64,000 bases of DNA. Source: Erythroxylum novogranatense. Taxonomy: Eukaryota; Streptophyta; Magnoliopsida; Malpighiales; Erythroxylaceae. The position numbers and the translations under genes are program-made. The notes beneath the pieces are model-generated. The model saw only the letters and a program-made list of their open reading frames with translations. It was not told the origin of the DNA and made no database searches. How positions within the stretch are numbered: position 1 is the first letter of the stretch; the number at the start of each line of letters is the position of its first letter. Where the stretch lies: positions 24,890,809 through 24,954,808 of the forward strand of contig CM057228.1 in the NCBI GenBank assembly GCA_029891385.1, read 5' to 3'. Positions 47,301 to 58,017 of the stretch are shown here, one piece after another.

Positions 47301-48205
47301 ACTGAAGCTACACTTTCTACAAGTTTGAAAGTTTTAACAGAAACTTTTCAACATCTTAATGAACCCCCTTTTTTCAGAATGCTTTTGAGATGGCGACATT
47401 CATATGGTCCCTGGTAAGATTTCAATGTTGATTGCCTCATAATCACCACGATGTTTTCCTGAGCTACAAGTAGAGGTTAATAACATTCTTTATTTCCAGT
47501 GGGAAATAAGAGATTCTTCTTGTTTCATGGAAAATCGCACATACACTGGGGTTCGTCTGACATTCGGGTGCGTCATAGCCTCCGCGTCCTATGTTTCCAG
47601 CCAAAACTTTAGCCAGCAATGCATTATTTTCATACCTCTAATGTTCATTAACAATTGTAGGGTGGTAACTCAGTTCTGGTTCAGTTCCATCACATTCCCT
47701 CTCTATGTAATCGTCACACAGGTCTGCCATTTTCCCCTTCTCATCTCATCCTCTTCAACCTATCATCATTCACAGTCATAAACTTATGTGGTTGCAGATG
47801 GGTGGAAGATTCAAGAAAGCTATAGTTTCTGAGACTGTGAGGAGATCATTACATGGATGGCAGAGAAGAGTGAGAACCAAAAGAAGCACCCCCAATACTG
47901 CAAGTCCACTTCTGAGCACTGTGACTGTAACTAAATCTTTGCACCTTACGGTGGACAGCAGAAACGTTATTGATGATTCTGCCGCGGCAGGCCCGTCGGA
48001 ATTAGGTGGCGCCTCCCGGAGGTTGGTGGAGGACATGTACAAAAGGTTACAGGAAGAGAGCTGTGGTTCTGCTGTTCATAGTGGCGAACTATCAGTAAGA
48101 AGTACCGATGAGATGCTTGTTCAAGTCCCACTTGGTGACGTTGATAGTAATGATGCTCATCGTCGTTACAACGGTGGTGACGAAGACAACCTTAATGATA
48201 TATAG
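44338..48205 (+). CDS. MLO: MLO-like seven-transmembrane protein
   Basis: Fifteen exons chain in frame: 44338-44454, 44548-44605, 44725-44948, 45044-45160, 45257-45317, 45427-45533, 46041-46115, 46356-46441, 46814-46863, 46977-47017, 47127-47297, 47378-47413, 47500-47567, 47661-47721 and 47798-48205. They give 559 residues. The protein starts [19 protein letters not shown], and family landmarks follow: [71 protein letters not shown] and [11 protein letters not shown] calmodulin-binding segment with its tryptophan ([10 protein letters not shown]) follows the last helix. MLO proteins sit in the plasma membrane and are calmodulin-regulated calcium channels or modulators. They act in powdery-mildew susceptibility, root touch responses or pollen-tube reception, depending on clade. 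The sequence looks nearest to the MLO4/11/14 clade, but the clade call is tentative. Confidence 0.93.
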
Positions 48206-48627
48206 TCTTTGAAATTATGTACAAAGCATTTCTAAACTCTAGATAAGAATTATGTGGACTGTAATAAGAAAGTAGGTGAGTTTATCAGTAAACTTCGTAG
48301 ACTGTGAAGTCGTGACCTCGTGTTCAATGAGATTCCTTCTTACATTAATCCAAAATTGTAAGTTCAGTGAACATGGAATGGCAAGCTTACATATCAACGA
48401 ACCTACAGGTAGAACCTTTTTCCTTTGATTAAAATTTTACCTTATTTACATTAATCGACACTTGCAGACATGCTCTGATGATAGAAAATAAAATAAGGAA
48501 ATCACTTTGTAATCTACAATTTTGTGGCGTGACAAAATATAATATTAAAATAATACTAATAATTCAGAAAAGAAGGTAAATAAAATCTTATTTGATACCG
48601 TAAAGAATAAAAGATAAGAAAATAGGA
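48206..48627. other. 3' flank of the MLO gene
   Basis: 3' untranslated and intergenic AT-rich sequence without a gene. Confidence 0.45.
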
Positions 48628-48852
48628 AGTGCTTGGTTAGTTGGTACGAGAATAATAGAATAGGTAAAGAATAATTGATAATATGTTATGATTTGATGAA
48701 TATTATTTTATACCTGGGTAATACTACGTACTTATAATATAGTGAGGAATGGAATATAATAAAGAATGGAAGTTATATCTTTTTCATTTTTTCATTTTTA
48801 CAGTACTTATTATAATTCTTATTACTATTCTCTCGAATGAACCAAGCGCACT
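48628..48852. mobile_element. Small TIR element (MITE-like)
   Basis: The left side reads AGTGCTTGGTTAGTTGG...AGAATAATAGAATA. The right side, in reverse complement, reads AGTGCGCTTGGTTCATTCG...AGAATAGTAATAAGAAT. This gives imperfect inverted repeats of about 45 bp around an AT-rich centre. No clear target duplication was found, so the superfamily is undecided (Harbinger- or hAT-type). Confidence 0.65.
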
Positions 48853-49844
48853 TTAAAAGAATGTGTCATTTCTTGCGGAAGAAGATTGTTGATTTATTTG
48901 ATCTAGGTGTCCAATTCCTATAATAAAATTTGAAGGTGCAATATAGGTAAATACCATAGTCATTGTTTTGTTTAGAATTTGAAATTTTAGTTAAAATATT
49001 AGTTATTCTTTTAATTCAACTTAATAATGATATGTAATTGGAAAACCAAAATTGCATTCCAGCTAAGATATACATAATGTAATTCTTACTCGTTCTCTTG
49101 TCTTGAAAACTCTCCTAGATAAGAGATATGAAATGTAGACTAAGGAATTGAAACATCACATTGCAGATCAGTGATCACATCATCTTCCATAGAACAAGTG
49201 CCTACAAGCACAATATAATTTTATTGTACTATCCTTTATGAGATGGCCTCTTATCTTGTTAGAAATGATATAGTCATTATGTTGTCATCCATCATTGCTC
49301 CACTCAAATACTTGTTATCTTCATCCTCAGCATAATTTAAGTTAAATTTCATTATCTCCCTTAATTGTAATAAAACATAGCAACACCACCAATGCTCATT
49401 CTAAAGTATGGGGACAAAAAACTATAAACATGAAGAAAAAAAATAACTTTAAATTATTATTTTAACCATAATCCCCTTAAACACTTATTCCTTAAAATAT
49501 ACATAAAAGACAATACACATACCTTGGAAGTCGCATGTGTACTAATTCTAATTTCTATGTTCTTGCCTATATTTTAAGCACAGTTTATAACAATTTCTAA
49601 AAAGAAATAGTGAACAAAGATTTGTCCATGTTTACATTTGAAACCTGTCTTAGATTCACCTAAAATTATTACAAACTATTTTTTTTCCAACATAATAGTT
49701 GTTTGCCTTCTTTTAACAAATAAAGATGCTAAAGTGTAAGATTACTCACCGTAAGTACTGAGTCTAATATGTAATTGCCTAGAGGAAGTCCATAAATTGC
49801 ATTGTCAAGTAATAAGATAAATTAAAAGCCCCAAACAAATTGCT

Positions 49845-49894
<50 letters not shown>

Positions 49895-50109
49895 CATAAT
49901 AACAAAGTATACAAACATAGTAATAAAGTTTAGAAATTACTTTCTTAAATTAATTTGCATCAATTGTCTCATTATACTACTTATGCACTTCTTAGACTTA
50001 AAACATGACAAGGTGTTGCTTAATTTAGCTAAAAACTAATGTCTTAAACATTATCGGTTAACAAATCTATAAGAATAATTCAACAAAATTGAATCAATAG
50101 TAAATAATA
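48853..50109. other. AT-rich intergenic DNA with (AT)n at 49847-49893
   Basis: No gene. A microsatellite of about 23 AT units lies at 49847-49893. The last 9 bases are the left target copy of the MULE-type MITE. Confidence 0.6.
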
Positions 50110-50803
50110 GGGTTAATTATCAAAAATCCCAAAATTTTGTTATTTTCTTAATTATAGCCTAAACTTTAGAAAGTAGCAATATAATGCCCAAATTTTTATT
50201 TTTTTTAATTTTAGCCTGAACTTCAAAAAGTAGCAATAAAATACTCAAATTTTTAATTTTTTTCAATTATAGCCCAACATTAGTGTTTCGGTTTAGTTTG
50301 TTGACATGACTTACTACTTGTTTCAGAAACCTTAACTATTAATATACGTTATCTAAAAGTAACAAAACAAATGAAAATTAATGAAACGATGTCATTATTT
50401 AAAAATGACTTAAATCAGAATACGCAGTCCCAACGACATTACACTTTGATTTCAAAATTTTCCTTCACTTTTAGTTTGTTCTCTAAACGCCCTCATACGA
50501 AGGATGTCAGAAGAATGAACCAAAAATAAAGAGTTTACTGGTGCAGTACGCTGTAATGTGATAGTAGTTTAGGGCTTTAGAAGAACAAACAAAAAATAAA
50601 GGGCTGAGGGCATGGGGATAATAATAAATAACGTCGGGCTAGAATTAAAAAAATTAAAAGTTTGTACATTTTATTTTCATTTTTTGAAGTCTGGCTATAA
50701 TTGAAAAAAATTTGAAAGTTTAGGTATTTTATTGATACCTTTTAAAGTTCAGACTGTGATTAAAAATTTGACAAAAGTTTAGGTTTTTTAAAATAATTAA
50801 CCC
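50110..50803. mobile_element. 694 bp MULE-type element with subrepeated TIRs
   Basis: The ends are GGGTTAATTAT on the left and ATAATTAACCC on the right, with inverted similarity continuing about 170 bp inward. Flanking 9-mers are TAAATAATA (50101-50109) and TAAAAAATA (50804-50812), 8 of 9 identical. Each arm contains two or three ~60 bp units of the form AATTATAGCC(T)AAACTTT...AGTAGCAATA. The central part has no transposase. TSD length and layout fit a non-autonomous Mutator-like element. Confidence 0.8.
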
Positions 50804-50993
50804 TAAAAAATATAATATACACCGTCAAATTCATAAAACCTCCACCAACATTAATATTATCTTAAAATTTAAATAAATTTCCTCATCTTTAGTGCAACTT
50901 TTCTTTACAAAAATTTAACATATATAGAGTTAGAAGTTAGAAATCTACTACCAGATATACACTTTTTTCCAACTTCTGCAACCCTGAGTGTGT

Positions 50994-51541
50994 AGCATCA
51001 CCTACACTTGCCTTCAAAAGACTAACAATGTTTTCCCTCATTTCATTAGGTTTGATATTTGTGTTACCAACTTAGTTATAATACATATAATTGCTTGGTT
51101 AAGTTTTTAATGATGTTATCTTACCTTCTAATTCATGCCTTTTTGCTATCTCTTCTTTTTATTTTTATTTGACGACTTTGATGTCTACCATTGCCATTTT
51201 CCCCCACCCCTAATTATTCATCTATACCTGCAATCTAGCTATAATGTCATAAATCATCACAACTATTAGCATCACCTACACTTGCCTTCAAAAGACTAAC
51301 AATGTTTTCCCTCATTTCATTAGGTTTGATATTTGTGTTACCAACTTAGTTATAATACACATAATTGCTTGGTTAAGTTTTTAATGATGTTATCTTACCT
51401 TCTAATTCATGCCTTTTTGCTATCTCTTCTTTTTATTTTTATTTGACGACTTTGATGTCTACCATTGGCATTTTCCCCCACCTCTAATTATTCATCTATA
51501 CCTGCAATCTAGCTATAATGTCATAAATCATCACAACTATT
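50994..51541. repeat. Recent 274 bp tandem duplication
   Basis: 50994-51267 and 51268-51541 are almost identical; I count about four differences, for example TACATATAATTG against TACACATAATTG. Both begin AGCATCACCTACACTTGCC. It is non-coding and adjoins the copia relic. Confidence 0.92.
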
Positions 51542-51559
51542 ATCCAAATCTAGATATAT

Positions 51560-53470
51560 TGAAGGATTTTTAGGTTATACCATTCTCTTGAACCTTCTCT
51601 TATTGGTTTTGTCATTGATTGTTATCTCCTAGTACCCCAAGACAACCTCATTATTGTCCTTATTCATCATCAACTCATCACACCTTGGGACATCTTCCTT
51701 TCTTTAGGTTCATTATTAGGCATCTCTTTTAATCTTAAAACTATGTTCTTTTTTAACCAAGATTATAAACTTTTTAAATGCCTCAAAATCTTTAGACTTA
51801 TGCTTTAAAATTTTCACCTATTTCTTTCTACTACAAACATCAACGAAGAGAATAAAGTAAAAAAAATTATCAAAAGATGGATGCTTTATCGAACCACAAT
51901 TATCTTTATGAACAAGTTCAGTTAGGTTGTTAACTATTGAAATTGGTTGTTTCGAAAAACTTTTCCTTGAAATTTCTAAGTAAGGATATCATGTAATTGT
52001 TCCGGATGATCTATGCTTGAATACATTTCACCATCTTCTTCCCTTTTAAAGCTTTTAGTCCTTCAAAATTCATATGTTCATACCTCATATGCTATATCCA
52101 TAAAGGATCATTAACATTAGTCTTTAAACATATGGCTTCTATAGTGTGCAAGTCTAATAGCATCACAATCTATAAGATAAAGAATATAGCCATCCATATG
52201 AATTCGACAACTATTCTCTAAAATTTGAGTAATGTTTAAAATGTTTTTCTTTAGTTTTAGAATAAAGACAGTATTAAAAAGAAGCTTATGAACATATATT
52301 TTTATCTTAAGCAAATTACACCTTTGCTTTTGATCCCCACCATTGTATTATCACTAAAGTATATAAACCCTATTAGTTTTGGTACATAATTCTACAAATT
52401 TGTTTTATTACTTGTTATGTGATTGTTAATTATATTATCAAGGTATCATTTACTTTTTCACCTTTTTTTCTCTTTATTTATAACAAATAGTAAACTTTCA
52501 TCTATTGAATCTTTATTGACTCTAAAAATTGTCTTATCTTCAGTTTTGGAGAAAAAATCTCAAGAATAATGATCATATTTGCCACATGAATAACATTAAA
52601 CTTGGATTTTGTCATTTCTCCTTGTATTATGTATGCCAAAATCGTCTCTTCCTCTTTGTCTTGCTCTTCTTTGATCATATTAAGGATTTTGATTTTGATG
52701 TCACTAAAAAAATCTTATTCACCTCTTCCTCCCCCTTTTCTCTATGCATTTCTATGACCTTGTTTGTGATCTTGTCCACTTTCACATATATATATATTCA
52801 TTTTGCTCTACGCAATGTTTTTAGACTTTAATGATAACTTTGCTCTTAAGGCTTGTGCTACTATATTATATCTGTTGTGATTTATCCTTTCTTTATGAGC
52901 TAGTAATCTTAATTCATCAACGTTAACATTGTTCACATAGTAGGATTCCTCAATAATCACTACACATAAAATAAATTTCAAATTAAGAGATCTTAGGAAC
53001 TTTTTAACAATATGAACATCTTTGGTCGATTCACCGGGCATCTTCATTTGATTCACTACTCTTAGAACTTTTGTGAAATACTCTGAAATATATTTGTCCT
53101 TCATTAAGAGTGTCTCAAACTCTATACTTAAAGTTTGAAGTTGTACCTTCTTAAGTTTATCAACTCTCACACTAAATATTTAGAGAGCCCACGTTTTATT
53201 TAATGTGATTAAGTTGACTACTTTGTCAAATATTTCTTCATCTAAACATTGATGAATGATGGTAAGTGCATTTTAATCTTTCTTCATTTCCTCTCTAAGG
53301 CTTTATTTTCATCTTAAGTTAAGCTTGCTTCATCTTAAGATACCATATAGCCTTTGTTGAATACATTTTATATGCTTTGTGAATTGAGAATAATATTCAT
53401 CTTAACTGCACATTCTCATAGTTGAGTTTAGTGAGTTGTAAATAATGGACTCTTTTTGATGTCATAGATG
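51560..53470 (-). pseudogene. Degenerate Ty1-copia element, gag to integrase
   Basis: On the minus strand, going leftwards: a UBN2 gag segment (53170-52808, with KKVQLQTLSIEFE, EYFTKVLRVVNQMK and VKKFLRSL) is followed by a CCHC knuckle near 52560-52610 whose last part is broken by a stop. Then comes the pre-integrase segment (52314-52117, LKKNILNITQILENSCRIHMDGYILY) and scraps of the integrase core near 51750-51900. Multiple stops show that it is dead. No reverse transcriptase was found further left, where the tandem duplication begins. Confidence 0.78.
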
Positions 53471-55122
53471 ACTACATTACTACTTCCTTAAAAAAATGAT
53501 AGGCTCACAAAGAAACTCTACTTTCAACTATTGTTGGATTTATTAAATCATTTACCTACTCCTTTAAATTGATTAAAATTTGGAACAAATTAAATCATAC
53601 GAATTAATTAGGCCTAACCATTCAATTACTCCTTTAAACTTATTATAAAATTTCAAAAGTCAAATTTATTTTCAAAATGGTGCATATTATTAAAAGTTTT
53701 CACCCTTTTGAAGTGGACGCTAATGAACTTAATTTATAAGTAGAAACAATTCCTACCTTTTACCATTACAACTATTTTTAAAAGTATATGCTTTATAAGT
53801 TTAATGATATGTCGCATTCTTATTCTTATTTTATTTGATTATTAAAAAGACATCACATTTGTTAAATATGAGATTGAACAATCAAGATATATACAAATTT
53901 GATAACTAGTATTTTAAATTGCAAATTATGAGTTACATTATAATTATGAATTAGGGTAAAAGATAAAGACATCTCTTGTAATTTAAAAACCTTAGAAAAA
54001 TTCCTTGAACTCCTTCTAGCTTTCAATTTTCTAAAAACCCTTATCTTATACTTTGGTTAAATAATAATAATAAAATATACACAATATATATATCGGATGT
54101 AGACTAATTAAATATCACTAATATAGTAACTCAACTCGGTTATTAAACTTAAGCACGTTAATTAAATTTGAATTAAATTACTAATTTAAGATAATTATTA
54201 TAAATTATTAATTTGAGTCGATTTAATTGGTTTGATTTGAATTTATTAGATGGGTTGAATCATCATATAAACAACATTTGATTAGTCCACATCTAAAATT
54301 TATATATTACGTATATTTTTCATTATTTTATAATCAAAATCTAAAAGAGAGAATTTTTTGAAAATTTAAAATTTAAAAAATCTTAAATATTAATAATTTT
54401 TTCGAAAATTTCAAGAGATTTATGTCTTTAATCAGTGAATTCTGACCATAACTAAGAGTGATCCAAGTGCAATTGCAGCAATCTACAATTTGATCTTATG
54501 TCTTCGCTGCAGAGATCTCTGGCAGCGCTTATACATTATCTCACCAAGTTGACTTGGCTTTGCACTCACCCGGAGAAACCACCTTGTCCAGCCACTTGGT
54601 CGGTCACCACTTCCTCAAAGGTGAGTGCTAACAACCAATATGGGGTATACCGAAGTTTCCAAAATAGAAAACGTGCATTAGTTACTAGCAACCTCTCCGA
54701 GATTGCCGTGTGCACCACTCTTGGACTCATACCACCCACGAAACAACTATGACTTGTTTTTCACCACTTGCTCTAACTTTGTCATTTTGTAAGGGTCTTC
54801 ACTAACAGATCAAACACAAACCAAACAACTAGTGATTTGGTAATTCGTGGACTATGACTTGTTTTTGTTATTGCATATCTTAGTCGATTTGTTGTCTGAT
54901 TCTGATAAGGATTAAGTTCTGCAGTGGCTTGTCATTTTTTCCCAAAAAATCTTTTTCCAGATTATATTAAAACGAATATGAGACTAGCTAATGAGGTATT
55001 GTTGTAAGAACTTAAAAAACTGGGTGACTCCCGTTTAGAAAAGGATCATGACCTATTAAACTAAATCTCTTGTCAAACTTTCCCGTGTGCTTAATCCTTA
55101 TTTAAGGAACAATAATGAGAAG
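53471..55122. other. AT-rich intergenic DNA
   Basis: No supported gene. An 84-codon frame at 54498-54752 has no recognisable domain. The last 8 bases are the TSD copy of the hAT-type element. Confidence 0.45.
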
Positions 55123-55530
55123 CAGTGTTCTGAAATCCGGACGGTCCGTCGAACCAGGTGGGCATTTTATTCTACGGTTCGATCGGATTCAACTACCCGA
55201 TCGAGCAGGTGTGATGTAATAATTATCGATAATTATATTTAATTATATAATATTAAAAATTTAAAAAATTCAAAAAAAAATAAAAAAATTCAAAAATTCA
55301 AAAATAAAAAATAAAAAATAAAAAATAAAAAATAAAAAAATAAAAAATAAAAAATTATCGAACCGGTCCAACCGGACAGTCCGACCGTCAAAACCGGTCA
55401 AATTGACCGGTTTTGACCGGTTCACACCGTCCAATTAGGACCGGTTTTAGGTATGAACCGGACGGACCACCGACCGGTCACCGGTCGGACCGGTCGGACC
55501 GGCCGGTCCGGTCCGGGTTTCAAAACCCTG
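55123..55530. mobile_element. 408 bp non-autonomous hAT-type element
   Basis: Terminal inverted repeats are CAGTGTTCTGAAATCCGGAC on the left and GTCCGGGTTTCAAAACCCTG on the right. A perfect 8 bp TSD ATGAGAAG flanks it (55115-55122 and 55531-55538). The interior has a TAAAAAA-type microsatellite (about 55260-55352) followed by a run rich in ACCGGT / GGTCCGG words (55353-55515). No coding frame. Confidence 0.93.
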
Positions 55531-55538
55531 ATGAGAAG

Positions 55539-56599
55539 TGAGAATGTTCTTTTCTTCGTTAGCCCCTATAGTCGATCATTGTAAAAAGATGTTATTATCT
55601 AATGAAATGTTATTACGTCAGCCTTTGAACTATGATATAGGGATGGACTAGCTAGCCATTTGCTCTTTTTTATCAACAAAGCTATGATTTATTGGTTGGG
55701 GTGTAAACTATGACCTCTCATATTGCTAGTTTAAAAGAAGCCACAAGATACCATAGACCTAAAAAATGGTGGGTTATTAGTGAAGTTGACTCATAAAACC
55801 TGCGTCTTAGATGGTGATAATTCATTCCAAATCCAGTCAAATATTGCACTCCCACGCTTTGTTTTCTAATTTACTAGGATCAAAACCAACTCAAGCAACG
55901 CTATTCCACCAAGTTCTTTATATACTGGTGAAATTCTTAGTTTGTTCAAATGCTGGAGGTGGAATTTGATCCTTTAATGATTACTTGGAGTTAAATCATT
56001 TGAACTTGTAAATTATTCGTGTTACCCAATGCACATATAAAGACTAAAGTTATATATATATATATATATATATTTCCTACTCGTTTAAATAATAAGCCTA
56101 AAGTTTTGGCTTTTTACTTTTTCGAAAGTCACCATTCTTGTAGGCAAGTCATTATTCCACCACTTGTGTCCACATTAACAATAGTCTTCGAGTATGAGCC
56201 AATTACATTAGCGAATGGTGACTGCTAGGATGCTACTCCCTACAGTTTCTATATCGTATCATACTTGTGCTATGTTAGGATATATAGTACGGCCTAGTTT
56301 TTCTTAACGTAGTTGTATGAATTTCAAAAAAATTTGTGCTTGAAAAACTCCCTTGAATTTGAATTTTGTTGATTTATCAATGACATTGCCATAATTCCCC
56401 TTCCCAAGTAATCGGCTTCAAATCCTAATTATATATATATATATATATACATAACGACGTTTTGAATTGGATGATGTAATCTATTTCTCACCTGCTCTTG
56501 AACACTCCACTCAATTTCAGGTTAGTTTTCTACCATAAAACTAAGATAAAATTAGTTTGTTCTTAAACAGCTCAACAGCAAACAAATTCCCAAGAAACT
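55539..56599. other. Intergenic DNA with short (AT)n runs
   Basis: No supported gene. AT microsatellites lie near 56049-56071 and 56431-56449. The 69-codon frame at 56019-56228 is by-product sequence. Confidence 0.45.
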
Positions 56600-57065
56600 A
56601 TTATGGATCCAAAATGTTTTGAAGGATCTCGGAATTCAGTATGAAAAATCGATGAATCTTCATTGTAATAATAAAGCTACAATTGAGATTGCACACAATC
56701 CTGTACAACATAATCGAACTAAACATATTGAAGTTGATCGTCACTTCATAAAGGAAAATCTTGATAAGAAGATAATACGCTTTCCATTTGTAAGATCTGA
56801 AGATCAATTGGTAGATGTTCTCACGAAAGCTGTTTCCGGAAAAGTATTCCATGAAACAATTGACAAGTTGGGCATGATCGATATCTTTGCACCAACTTAA
56901 GGGGGAGTGTTGACGTTTGGAGTAATTTTAGGAGTATAATTGTATAATAATTAGTATTAATTATATTCCAAATCAGAGTAGGATATTGTACATGTATAAA
57001 TATGCCTCCAATTGGAAAAGAATACATACAGAAAATTAAAACCCCAAATACTCTGTATTCTGTCA
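56600..57065 (+). pseudogene. 3' fragment of a Ty1-copia element with its 3' LTR
   Basis: 56619-56900 encodes the C-terminal end of copia RNase H: LHCNNKATIEIAHNPVQHNRTKHIEVDRHFI, then DQLVDVLTKAVSG and a stop. It is followed by the polypurine tract AAGGGGGAG (56899-56907) and a 158 bp LTR, 56908-57065 (TGTTGACG...CTGTCA). The upstream pol and 5' LTR are missing, so the element is 5'-truncated. This short stretch of RNase H is still open. Confidence 0.88.
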
Positions 57066-57358
57066 AGCCTTCAGTACTCTTATAGTCGTTGTCTCCTTAA
57101 CGATGTTGAAGGCAACGTTTCTCGCCAACGATAAACGAATCAACCCTAGCGCCTGTCGATCTTTTAGATACCAAACCTCCTGTCTCATAGTTTCTGGTTC
57201 CATCCCTAACAAAAGTTCGTGGATGTTTCTCTGATACAGATAATCTTCTATCTGCATCTTCCAGAAACCAAAATCGTTTCCATCGAATTTCTCAATTTGA
57301 ATCATTGCGCTTTTCATCTTTTCAGATTGTTGTGATACGAACCAAACTCTGATATCAG
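57063..57358 (-). pseudogene. 5' fragment of another Ty1-copia element (PBS and gag start)
   Basis: On the minus strand an 84-codon frame (57317-57063) carries a copia gag N-terminus (IQIEKFDGNDFGFWKMQIEDYL). A PBS-like TGATATCAGAGTT lies just upstream (57345-57357), one base off the initiator-Met type. The gag is cut exactly where the neighbouring plus-strand LTR ends, so the two fragments meet 3' end to truncated gag. Confidence 0.8.
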
Positions 57359-58017
57359 TTATTATAAACGATCAATTACAATAATCAAAGAATAAGTGCG
57401 AAAATAGATAAACACACAAATTTACGTGATTTATCAATGTTTGACTACGTCCATGATGACTAGGGTTTTATTTCACAGTAATGTTTTTAACAACAAGTAC
57501 ATTAAGAGAATATAACATATTTATACGTACAGGAGTTAGATCCGCAATCATGAGCCTGGTTTACGGTCCCAAATATATTATCAGGATTCATATCTAAGAG
57601 CCGTTGCTTGGTACATTGACTTAATCGATCAAGTATACATATGTTGGTGCAATGGTCCCTTTGATACTGTTCAAGATAGCTTTTAGAAATTTCTATAAAA
57701 CTGATAGAAAACTGATAAAGATTGAAATGGGGAAAAAAGGAAAATGGTGGGCTGTGACTCTTTCCACTAGTGAAAATTGCCAAAAAGATCCTTTGACTTC
57801 AAGAAGTGAGGAATGACACATGAACTCGGATATTACAGAATTCCATTCAACACCACAAACACACGCACACACTGACTCAAGTCCCTCTTTCTGTCTCTTG
57901 TGCAGGGACAAGGCTCCAAGTGCTTCTATATGCCTTCTTATAGAGTTTCTGAAGTGTCCTAAGAATACAGATACAAGGTAATCCAGAAGTTCTGAATGCT
58001 ACTTGCCAGCCTTAGAG
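57359..58017. other. Probable LTR remnant and kinase gene leader
   Basis: 57359 to about 57530 should be the 5' LTR of the minus-strand copia fragment, judged from its PBS. The rest is the promoter and leader of the histidine kinase gene, with a CA-rich stretch (CACACACGCACACAC) near 57857-57873. Confidence 0.45.

Noticed and set aside
54498..54752. 84-codon plus-strand frame
   Set aside because: No recognisable domain, no homologous look and no flanking exons.
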